Positions 46,894 through 54,092 of a stretch of 64,000 bases of DNA are shown one piece after another. Made by a program: the position numbers and the translations under genes. The first letter of the stretch is position 1. Every line of letters starts with the position of its first letter. The stretch covers positions 12,735 to 76,734 of the forward strand of contig DAOVRZ010000011.1 of the NCBI GenBank assembly GCA_030627905.1. Direction: 5' to 3'. The notes beneath the pieces were generated by a model. That model saw only the letters and a program-made list of their open reading frames with translations, searched no databases and was not told the origin of the DNA. Source of the stretch: JAGMES01 sp023128035 (lineage in GTDB: Bacteria > Bacillota > Halanaerobiia > DY22613).

Positions 46894-47679
46894 TTGGTTA
46901 CTTTTTATATGATTAAAGCATTAACTGATATGCATGTTGGTAGTGGTGATACAAATTATAATATTGTTGAAAATCAGGTACAGAGAGATGTAGTAACAGA
47001 ATTTCCAACTATTAATGCATCTAGTTTGAAAGGTGCTATTAGAAGTCATTTTGGTTATGAAAAGTATAGCGAAGTTTTTGGTACTGATAGTACAAAAGGA
47101 CGGTACAAGTTTTTTAGTGCAAAATTATTGAGTTACCCTGTACGTAGTAATCATAAACCTTTTTATCGTGCCACTTGTCCACAGGTGATTCGTGAGCTTT
47201 TGGGTTGGATGGAGACTTTTGATATTGAGCCTGAGAGAAGAAAAATATTAGAAAAAGTATGTAAAGATTTTGCTTCTTTAAACGAGCTAATTATTTTTGA
47301 TGATGCAGAAGTAATTATAGAAGATTATAAGGTTAAGCTTTTAGAAAAGTATTCAAATTATGCACACAGGAGAAAACTCGAAGAATGGTTTGGTGAGAAT
47401 TTGGTAATATTTCCAGACGATAAATTTAAAAAAATTGTTAAGGAATTACCTGTGATTGCAAGGAATAATTTAGAAAATGGGATCAGCAAAAATTTATGGT
47501 ATGAAGAGATTATTCCCCGAGAAACTAGGTTTTATTTCATAACTATGGTTGATAAAGATAATTGTAATAAAGATTTTGAGAAAAATTTAAATGATGAAGT
47601 TATTCAAATTGGCGGTAATGCAACAATTGGATATGGTTATACCAAATTCAAGATGATAGATGGTGGTAACAATGATTGA
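46894..47679 (+). CDS. cmr4: Type III-B CRISPR RAMP backbone protein Cmr4
   Basis: 261 residues from TTG 46894, which follows AAAGGAGGT. It has ALTDMHVGSGD, then NIVENQVQRDVVTEFPTINA and SSLKGAIRSHF, the Cmr4 signature. The family forms the backbone filament and cuts target RNA at 6-base intervals with an Asp in the loop that usually reads V-D-x-x-I-Q-R. Here that position is Glu (V-E-N-Q-V-Q-R), so cleavage may be weak or lost. The C-terminal GGNATIGYGY is the RAMP Gly loop. Confidence 0.9.
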   Translation: MVTFYMIKALTDMHVGSGDTNYNIVENQVQRDVVTEFPTINASSLKGAIRSHFGYEKYSEVFGTDSTKGRYKFFSAKLLSYPVRSNHKPFYRATCPQVIRELLGWMETFDIEPERRKILEKVCKDFASLNELIIFDDAEVIIEDYKVKLLEKYSNYAHRRKLEEWFGENLVIFPDDKFKKIVKELPVIARNNLENGISKNLWYEEIIPRETRFYFITMVDKDNCNKDFEKNLNDEVIQIGGNATIGYGYTKFKMIDGGNND

Positions 47680-48085
47680 GAGAATAAAAAGAGTCGAAGA
47701 TTATATTCCAGATGCTTTGAAGATTCTTAGAGAACAATTTGGGGAGAAAACAACTATTCAAAATAAGTATAGTGGATATATTGCTTCTTTTGGGGCTAGT
47801 TTAACTCAAAGTGGTCTTATTTCAACTTTGGCTTTCTATTCTAATAAAGGTTCAGATGAGGGTGAAAGTCGATTAAACTGCTCAGATAAAGTTGATCGGA
47901 TAGTAATTATTCAGTGGCTGGAGAAAATGCTAGAGGATGTTAAAGGGGAGACTTTACTTAATTATGTATTGCATAATCAAGATAATGAAGATTATATAAA
48001 GGAAGATATTAAACGGGCTGCGATCGCTTTAAAATTGGCGATCCGAACATTTAAGCTCACTAGTGGTGGTGAGGTTGATGGGTAA
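47672..48085 (+). CDS. cmr5: Type III-B CRISPR small subunit Cmr5
   Basis: 137 residues, all helical by appearance. IQNKYSGYIASFGASLTQSG followed by LISTLAFYS is the Cmr5 signature. It lines the inner filament of the Cmr complex. ATG 47672 (MIERIKRVEDYI) is preferred over 47660 and overlaps the end of cmr4 by eight bases. The stop overlaps cmr6. Confidence 0.9.
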   Translation: MIERIKRVEDYIPDALKILREQFGEKTTIQNKYSGYIASFGASLTQSGLISTLAFYSNKGSDEGESRLNCSDKVDRIVIIQWLEKMLEDVKGETLLNYVLHNQDNEDYIKEDIKRAAIALKLAIRTFKLTSGGEVDG

Positions 48086-48941
48086 GGACTATACAGGTAA
48101 TCTGGGGTTTCTATTTTATAAACATTATTATAGGGATGATGATTTGCGAAGTTTGATTGAGTTAGATAATAAAGGTATGGTAGATGTGAAAGCAAGTGAT
48201 GCTAAGGGTTTAATAAAAGATAAGAATAAGATGATGTATGATTATATATTTCCAGAATCCTCAACTAAATCAAGACTTGAAAAGTCAATACAGAAATTTT
48301 CCTTGAAAACGATTTATCCTGGGTTGGTGATCGGAACAGGAATTACTCATGAAGTTGGTCTAAATGAAGAGTTTAAGATTGGATTTCAGTTTGATTACTT
48401 AACAGGTTTACCAATTATACCTGGATCATCGGTTAAAGGAATGCTTAGAAGTGCGTTTCCAAATGATTACCCAGATGATAAAAAGAAAAAATCGGACAGG
48501 GATCAGCAGCGTGCTGATGAAAGACGTGAGTACATAAAGTACCTATTAAGCAAGGTGATCACTTCTGAGTCCCAACTTAATTCAATTTGTATTGATGATT
48601 TAGAATATGAAATTTTTGATGGTATAAAAAAAGGCGAATCAATAAAGATGAAGGAACGCGATATCTTTTTTGCTGCTGAAATAGTAAAAGGCAATAAAAA
48701 AGGTAAGATTCTTGGGGAGGATTATATTACGCCTCACCCTGGTCCATTATTAGCTCCAACACCGTTGCGTTTTCTAAAAGTATTACCAAATGTAACATTT
48801 GAATTTAGGTTCGATTTGAAAGGTGGTATTTTAACTTCTATTGAGAAGATTGAATTATTTAAACGGATCATCCTTGATTTAGGTATTGGTGCTAAAACGA
48901 ATGTGGGGTATGGTGCATTGATTGAGTGTGGAGAGGGGTAA
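48078..48941 (+). CDS. cmr6: Type III-B CRISPR RAMP protein Cmr6
   Basis: 287 residues from ATG 48078; an earlier GTG (48063) overlaps the ribosome site. It contains TGITHEVGLNEEFKIGFQ, LPIIPGSSVKGMLRSAFP and a C-terminal GIGAKTNVGYGAL Gly loop, all typical of Cmr6. It caps the crRNA 3' end of the complex with Cmr1. It is the last gene of the operon; no cas6, cas1, cas2 or repeat array follows. Confidence 0.9.
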   Translation: MGKDYTGNLGFLFYKHYYRDDDLRSLIELDNKGMVDVKASDAKGLIKDKNKMMYDYIFPESSTKSRLEKSIQKFSLKTIYPGLVIGTGITHEVGLNEEFKIGFQFDYLTGLPIIPGSSVKGMLRSAFPNDYPDDKKKKSDRDQQRADERREYIKYLLSKVITSESQLNSICIDDLEYEIFDGIKKGESIKMKERDIFFAAEIVKGNKKGKILGEDYITPHPGPLLAPTPLRFLKVLPNVTFEFRFDLKGGILTSIEKIELFKRIILDLGIGAKTNVGYGALIECGEG

Positions 48942-48991
48942 TGGAAGAATTTTATTTTAAAGATTGTTGACCACTATTGTACACATAAAAA

Positions 48992-49063
48992 AAGGGTTCT
49001 CAGAATCTAAAGCAAGCATTGATTATCTTCATCGGGAAAGATACTTATAAAGTAGTAACTTAA
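48992..49063 (+). pseudogene. C-terminal remnant of an AAA-ATPase/nuclease gene
   Basis: The frame SQNLKQALIIFIGKDTYKVV followed by T and stop is almost identical to the end of the full-length gene at 35362-37059. No upstream coding sequence for the rest exists. It is followed by the same hairpin that follows the first family member (35165-35222). It is evidence that a third copy once stood here. Confidence 0.88.
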
Positions 49064-49065
49064 AT

Positions 49066-49123
49066 AAATGCATGGCAAAACGCATCAGAGAATACCTCTC
49101 TGCTACGTAGCCATGCATTTTTT
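49066..49123 (+). terminator. Terminator-like hairpin, copy 2
   Basis: AAATGCATGGC pairs with GCCATGCATTTTTT. Near-identical to 35165-35222 including most of the loop, and bidirectional, so it can also end the minus-strand gene that follows. Confidence 0.8.
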
Positions 49124-49130
49124 ATATTCT

Positions 49131-50183
49131 CTACAAAAAATACTGCCATAACTCTTGACCATCACAATGAGCCAGAAGCTGATGCATCACCCTCCTACGC
49201 TGGGTGAACAGTTGATCTAGATCAAGAGTATGCCAGTAGTATTCATCCAACTCTTTTCGATAAGTGTGGGCTTTAATAAAAGAATTCGCTCCTAATGTTA
49301 ACTTTTGTTCGAACTCTTTTAATTTTGCCCCATCTTCTTTTTTATCATGGTTAAAATTGAGGGTAACATCATTCTGGTTAGGAATGAGGCCATGACGGTC
49401 ATTTTTTGCAAGAATAGCCTGGTGTTCATCAGGAAAAAGGATTCCGATAATTTGATCGGGATACAGTGGACTTATGATTAAATCGCATTTCATCTTTAGA
49501 TTTTGTGCTCGAGATTCAGCTAATTTAAAGAATGTCTGCAAGAAAGAATTAGATCCGTTAAGAATATAACGTCGCTTTATTGTAGCAGTAATTTTTTGGA
49601 GTTCAGAAAGCCAACCTGAACTAGTGATGGAAATGGTTAGAACCTTCTCAGGCTCTCCTGTGTTCTCTGCGGAAACAGGAAAGATAGATTGGAGAAGGAG
49701 AAGCATCTCATTGGTTACAACTCCTGGTGAGGGGCGAAGTAAATTAAGTTGTGTAAGAAAGTTGTATCCTTCCTGTTGGTAAAATTTAATCTTTTCTTCC
49801 AGTTCAATAATCGTTTTTTGATATTGTGCTACCATATCTTTGCTGCATAGTTGGGTGATGTTTAATTTTTCTATAGATAATTGCTGAGTCATCATTTTAT
49901 TTGATATTGTCTTTAAAAGGGAGAAGAGATAATTGCTATTCAGAATGACCTGCTTTAGTGAGGGAATAATAAGAATATCAGGTGTATCAGGATAAATGCA
50001 GCTCAAATATGCTTGAACTGGAATATCATGAACTTGTAAGTCATGCAAAAGATCATCTATAAAAATATTCACTGCGGACTCAGGCATACCATACACTGTT
50101 ACTACATGATAACTCTCATCCCAGTCAGGTATTGCTGATAGTAAACCTTTAGCTGAAAATGTGTTAGCAAAATAAGATTTCAT
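49131..50183 (-). CDS. PRK06851-like ATPase-related protein with degraded P-loop
   Basis: 350 residues. The opening SYFANTFSAKGLLS, then VYGMPESAVNIFIDDL, YPDTPDILIIPSLKQVIL, looks like the Firmicute family known as PRK06851 (two-P-loop ATPase-like proteins that begin with an F-A-x-x-x-T-A-K-G segment followed by GxPGTGKS). The Walker A residues are gone here (GMPESAVN), and the second half, normally another P-loop copy, is also without GKS. It may be a non-catalytic paralogue. Alone on the minus strand, it ends at the shared hairpin. Function unknown; the family call is from memory of the pattern. Confidence 0.5.
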   Translation of the reverse strand: MKSYFANTFSAKGLLSAIPDWDESYHVVTVYGMPESAVNIFIDDLLHDLQVHDIPVQAYLSCIYPDTPDILIIPSLKQVILNSNYLFSLLKTISNKMMTQQLSIEKLNITQLCSKDMVAQYQKTIIELEEKIKFYQQEGYNFLTQLNLLRPSPGVVTNEMLLLLQSIFPVSAENTGEPEKVLTISITSSGWLSELQKITATIKRRYILNGSNSFLQTFFKLAESRAQNLKMKCDLIISPLYPDQIIGILFPDEHQAILAKNDRHGLIPNQNDVTLNFNHDKKEDGAKLKEFEQKLTLGANSFIKAHTYRKELDEYYWHTLDLDQLFTQRRRVMHQLLAHCDGQELWQYFL

Positions 50184-50289
50184 TTTGATAATCCTCCATC
50201 ACTTTAGTAGTACTATATATTTATGCGGGAAATGGAATAAACTTTCCCGATTTTTTTGATAAAGAAATTAATTTAATATTCATTTTGAA

Positions 50290-50306
50290 TGTTAACAAAC
50301 CTAACA
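50290..50306 (+). promoter_or_regulatory. GlnR operator
   Basis: TGTTAACAAACCTAACA fits the GlnR/TnrA consensus TGTNA-N7-TNACA at every defined position. It lies six bases upstream of the -35 element of the glnR promoter, so nitrogen-dependent autorepression of glnR-glnA is expected. Confidence 0.88.
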
Positions 50307-50311
50307 TGAAG

Positions 50312-50340
50312 TTGACATTGACTTTGATCATTGATAAAAT
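50312..50340 (+). promoter_or_regulatory. Sigma-A-type promoter of glnR-glnA
   Basis: TTGACA at 50312-50317, a 17-base spacer and TAAAAT at 50335-50340. This places the promoter downstream of the earliest possible ATG and supports the later glnR start. Confidence 0.85.
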
Positions 50341-50374
50341 AGACCCATCAATTCAGAAAAAAAGTGGTGAGATA

Positions 50375-50764
50375 ATGGATAGGAAAGATAGACCGATCTA
50401 TTCTATGGTGAGAGTACGACAAATGACAGGTTTAACAGATCGTCAAATTCGGTACTATGAAGAGGCGGAGTTAATTAAACCCAGACGAACCCGGGGAAAA
50501 CAGCGTATTTTTTCACCTTCTGAAGTTGAAAGGCTAAGGGAGATAAAAATTTTACTTGAAAATGGATTGAATATCTCAATGGTGAAAGAAGAATTGGAAT
50601 TTAAAGAACATAAACCTTTAGACTTACCACATATTGACCCAGCCATAACTCTTCCTGGGATTGAGCGAGGTTTGAGATCTATATACCCGGTTTCCAACCG
50701 GGCTCAATTGGTGAATATGGTTGTAAAGCGAAGAAGAGAAAAAGAAAGAGAAACAGAAAAGTAA
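50375..50764 (+). CDS. glnR: Nitrogen regulator GlnR (MerR family)
   Basis: About 129 residues. The MerR-type helix-turn-helix reads MVRVRQMTGLTDRQIRYYEE, with ARRTRGKQR-like wing residues PRRTRGKQRIFS. A short C-terminal tail replaces the long effector domain, as in GlnR. GlnR represses glnRA when nitrogen is plentiful, using feedback-inhibited glutamine synthetase as partner. ATG 50375 follows GTGGTGAG and lies after the promoter; the earlier in-frame ATG (50285) would place the promoter inside the gene. glnA follows 43 bases on. Confidence 0.93.
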   Translation: MDRKDRPIYSMVRVRQMTGLTDRQIRYYEEAELIKPRRTRGKQRIFSPSEVERLREIKILLENGLNISMVKEELEFKEHKPLDLPHIDPAITLPGIERGLRSIYPVSNRAQLVNMVVKRRREKERETEK

Positions 50765-50807
50765 ACTACAAGAACTATACTACTAAAATCAAAAAGGAGT
50801 GAATGTT

Positions 50808-52142
50808 ATGAAACCAAATTACACTAGGGAAGATATTTTACGATTGGCAACAGAATGGGATGTTAATTTTATACGTTTACAGTTTACTGATATTTTAGGA
50901 ATTAGTAAAAATGTAGCTATTTCGGTTGATCAATTGGAACGGGCACTAGATGGAGAGATTATGTTTGACGGTTCTTCTATAGAAGGTTTTACCCGTATTC
51001 AAGAATCTGATATGTACTTACGTCCTGATTACAATAGTTTTACCATTTTCCCTTGGCATCCACGAGAAAAATCTGTGGCAAGGTTAATTTGTGATGTGTA
51101 TACTCCTAATGGCGAATCTTTTATTGGTGACCCTCGGGGTACATTAAAGACGGTTATCGCTGAAGCGGAGGAGATGGGACTTTCACTTTATGCTGGTCCA
51201 GAGCCTGAGTTTTATCTCTTTAAGCTAGATGAAAATGGACAACCTACTACCATTCCTAATGATCAAGGTGGATATTTTGACCTATCCCCAGTAGATTTGG
51301 GTATTAACACTCGACGGGAAATTTTCCTTGCTTTACAAGAGATGGGTTTTGAAATGGAGGCATCTCATCATGAGGTTGGCCCTGGTCAACATGAGATTGA
51401 TTTTAAATATTCGGATGCTCTGACAACAGCAGATAATATTGTAACTTTTAAATTTGTAACGAAAGCTATTGCAAAAGAGCACGGCTATCATGCGACTTTT
51501 ATGCCAAAGCCATTATATGGAGAAGCGGGTTCTGGTATGCATATCAATCAATCACTTTTTAAAGATGGGAAAAATGCTTTTTATGATCCACAGGATTCAT
51601 TAGGTTTAAGTGAGCTTGCTTATTATTATATAGGTGGAATTCTAAAACATGCAAAAGCTATTGCTGCTATTACGAATCCGACCATAAACTCTTATAAACG
51701 TTTAGTTCCAGGATATGAGGCACCTGTTTATATTTCCTGGTCTGCTTCAAATAGAAGTGCTTTGATCCGGGTTCCAGCGGCTAAAGGAAATGCTACTCGG
51801 GTTGAGTTGAGAAATCCTGACCCAGCTTGTAATCCATATTTAGCGTTAGCAGTTGTTCTTAAGGCTGGATTGGACGGAATTAAAAATAAGATTGATCCAG
51901 GTTCACAGACAATGAATAACATTTTCCACATGACTGCAGCTGAGAGACAGAGTGAAGGAATTCGCAGTTTACCACTTAATATTATGGAAGCTGTAGAGGA
52001 GTTATCAAAAGATGAAGTAATTAGGAGTGCACTCGGAAAACATATCTATGATCATTTTGTAGAAGCTAAAATGATCGAATGGGAAGTTTATCGTACTCAA
52101 GTTCATTCTTGGGAATTAGATCAATATTTGAAGATGTATTAG
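50808..52142 (+). CDS. glnA: Glutamine synthetase type I-alpha
   Basis: 444 residues, the GSI-alpha length. Motifs include FDGSSIEGF near 50, EPEFYLF, HHEVGPGQHEIDF, MPKPLYGEAGSGMH and NPTINSYKRLVPGYEAP, covering the metal, ATP, glutamate and ammonia sites. The adenylylation Tyr loop of GSI-beta is absent. It makes glutamine from glutamate and ammonia. ATG 50808 follows AAAGGAGTG; GTG 50799 is within that site. It is in an operon with glnR. Confidence 0.97.
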   Translation: MKPNYTREDILRLATEWDVNFIRLQFTDILGISKNVAISVDQLERALDGEIMFDGSSIEGFTRIQESDMYLRPDYNSFTIFPWHPREKSVARLICDVYTPNGESFIGDPRGTLKTVIAEAEEMGLSLYAGPEPEFYLFKLDENGQPTTIPNDQGGYFDLSPVDLGINTRREIFLALQEMGFEMEASHHEVGPGQHEIDFKYSDALTTADNIVTFKFVTKAIAKEHGYHATFMPKPLYGEAGSGMHINQSLFKDGKNAFYDPQDSLGLSELAYYYIGGILKHAKAIAAITNPTINSYKRLVPGYEAPVYISWSASNRSALIRVPAAKGNATRVELRNPDPACNPYLALAVVLKAGLDGIKNKIDPGSQTMNNIFHMTAAERQSEGIRSLPLNIMEAVEELSKDEVIRSALGKHIYDHFVEAKMIEWEVYRTQVHSWELDQYLKMY

Positions 52143-52144
52143 TA

Positions 52145-52259
52145 GTGAACTCGTCCAGCTAAAGCTGAACATCGGGGCTTCAGTAGGGGATTCTACCCCC
52201 ACTGAAGATTAAAAACAATTCCCACCACTTATAGAAGTGGGGGTCTTAACTCAAAAGAT
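52145..52259 (+). repeat. IS200/IS605-end-like palindromic repeat, long copy
   Basis: It starts GTGAACTCGTCCAGCTAAAG and ends TCTTAACTCAAAAGAT. The interior has GGGGCTTCAGT / ACTGAAG and CCCACCACTTATAGAAGTGG hairpins. The short copy at 16113-16173 has the same ends in reverse. The pattern resembles right ends of TnpB-carrying elements; no tnpB is present. Confidence 0.55.
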
Positions 52260-52261
52260 AA

Positions 52262-52305
52262 AAAAATCTGTGAATCAGTTAATCCGGTTCACGGATTTTT
52301 TTTGA
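52262..52305 (+). terminator. Terminator after glnA
   Basis: AAATCTGTGAA pairs with TTCACGGATTT, followed by a run of T. The palindromic repeat has inserted between the glnA stop and this terminator. The 52306-52549 stretch beyond it shows no gene. Confidence 0.8.
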
Positions 52306-52549
52306 AGAAATTTTCTGGTAAAAGGTTTCCATATGAATCAATACAGTATTAAGTTAGTTGCAAAATTTCGGTTTTTATAGTATCCTTACAATATTAGGGT
52401 TAAATTTTGTAGAAATATATAGAAAGGGGTGAATGGTGCCACATCTTAAATAGAAAGAAGTATTGGCAAAATGAGGGATCAAACTTTGTAGAAATTAATT
52501 TATTTAAATATTATAGTAGCTTTTGTCTTTATTTAGTGGCATAGTTAGT

Positions 52550-53338
52550 ATGGTAAAATATATTGTTAGACGTGTTTTGTTGTATAGCTTATGTTTTAAT
52601 TGTGTTTATGTTATCGGCAGTATTAAACGTTCATCTTGAAGTGCTTGAGAGGGCAGATATTAACATTGCTACCAGTAGAGCGGTAGCGTTGATGTCGATA
52701 AATAAACCTCTAGAAGAACGTGAGCAAATAAAGCAACAAGTATTATCTATGTTAGAAAAGAGCCATAATCTTGACAAATCTACATCATTAATGACTATGA
52801 TATTCTCTGGTACTCCGTCCTGGTGGGTAGCTTCTATATTTTTGTTTATAAATTAAATATACTACCTTTTGGTTCATTACACTCATCACCACTTCCAGAA
52901 GGTGTAATAGCTATATTTTTTGATAGAATAAAGTACATGATAGTACCCATTTCTACAGTGGTGTTTGTGAAATTTTGGGGAAATGCATATCTGAATAAAA
53001 GCCTCATTTTACAAGTACTTCAAGAAGATTATATAATCTCTGCACGTGGTAGAGGACTTCCGGAAAGGAAAATTTTGTTTGGTCATGCCTTAAGAACGGC
53101 TTCTCCAGCTATTGTTACATTATCTGTTTCATCATTGTTAAGCTCCTTAAGTGGTGATATATATTTGGAAATAGTTTTAGCGTGGCCAGGAATTGGTTTA
53201 AAACTATGGGAAGCAATCAGTATGAGTGACATACATCTTGAGTTGGGTATATTAACAGTGTTTGCTTTAATATATTGTATTGCTTTCGCGATTCTTGATA
53301 TAACCTATGCATTTCTTGATCCCAGGATTAAGTATTAA
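52550..53338 (+). pseudogene. Oligopeptide/dipeptide ABC permease (DppB/OppB-like), frameshifted
   Basis: It starts MVKYIVRRVLLYS in one frame, continues YVLIVFMLSAVLN in a second (from about 52590), and returns to the first near 52830 (YIFVYKLNILPFGS). The end carries the permease EAA-like loop ARGRGLPERKILFGHALRTA and FLDPRIKY. Read together it gives about 263 residues, shorter than the usual 310-330. No ATPase, binding protein or second permease lies beside it. Two frameshifts and the solitary position indicate a decayed fragment. Confidence 0.85.
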
Positions 53339-53415
53339 AACATAGAAGGAAAAAGCACTCTCTTGTTGAATACTGTTTAAGATTGGATATATTAAAAAGG
53401 GAGTGATAGTAGAAA

Positions 53416-53913
53416 ATGAAAAATATTTCAGCGAAAAAGTTGGTATTTATGGCTCTCTTTGCTGCTGCAACGACGGTGGCGACGATTGCACTCAGGATTC
53501 CATTTGCCCATGGCTATTTTAATTTAGGTGAGATTATGATTTATACTGCAGCTTTGACATTTGGACCACTCGTTGGTGGAATTGCAGGTGGTTTGGGTGC
53601 TGCTATTGCGGATATGTACGCAGGCTTTTTAATTCCCTGGGCTCCAATTACTTTTTTAGTTAAGGGGTTGGAAGGTTATTTAGTCGGTAGATTGGGTGCT
53701 GGACGGAAGACGGGTGGAAAAGTTTTAGCGATTTCAATCGGTGGATTGGCTATTATGATAGGTTATCCTCTTGCATCTGGATTTTTATATGGATGGCCTG
53801 CAGTTTTACCTGAATTGTATATGGATATGGTACAGGTTGTAGTGGGTGCTATAATCGCAATACCTTTATCTGCTACTTTGAAAAAAATATTTGAAGAAGA
53901 GACAGGGTTATAA
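53416..53913 (+). CDS. ECF transporter S component (substrate-binding membrane subunit)
   Basis: 165 residues with about five membrane segments. GYFNLGEIMIYTAALTFGPL, GGIAGGLGAAIADMYAGF and FLVKGLEGYLVGRLGAG are typical of the S subunits of energy-coupling-factor vitamin transporters. The ligand (riboflavin, thiamine precursor or other) cannot be told, and no riboswitch is seen in the short upstream region. The shared A-A'-T module must be encoded elsewhere. ATG follows GGGAGTGATAG. Confidence 0.85.
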   Translation: MKNISAKKLVFMALFAAATTVATIALRIPFAHGYFNLGEIMIYTAALTFGPLVGGIAGGLGAAIADMYAGFLIPWAPITFLVKGLEGYLVGRLGAGRKTGGKVLAISIGGLAIMIGYPLASGFLYGWPAVLPELYMDMVQVVVGAIIAIPLSATLKKIFEEETGL

Positions 53914-53920
53914 GAGGCGG

Positions 53921-53965
53921 TTAAACTTAAGAAATAATAACGAAGTTATTATTTCTTAAGTTTAA
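53921..53965. repeat. Short hairpin repeat, TTAAGAAATAATAAC family, perfect 21-bp stem
   Basis: TTAAACTTAAGAAATAATAA plus C (53921-53941) is the exact reverse complement of 53945-53965 around GAA. It shares its core with 22327-22364 and 57517-57555 and abuts the next repeat. Confidence 0.75.
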
Positions 53966-54073
53966 CGACTTCAGAAGGGAATTTGAACTCCCACTGAAGT
54001 TTAGAAGTTATTGTAAGACTTCTACCCCTACCTATAGAGGAGGGGGACTTCGCCTTCTGAAATGTCGTTAAAG
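53956..54073 (-). repeat. Palindromic IS200/IS605-end-like repeat, copy 3 (inverted)
   Basis: It is the reverse complement of the element at 22252-22326 with about 40 extra bases inside. Borders are TTTAACGACTTCAGAAGGG and CCTTCTGAAATGTCGTTAAA. The interior CCCCTACCTATAGAGGAGGG hairpin matches the style of the 52145-52259 copy. It separates the ECF gene from the HypE-like gene. Confidence 0.6.
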
Positions 54074-54092
54074 TTGGATTGGAGATGAAAAA

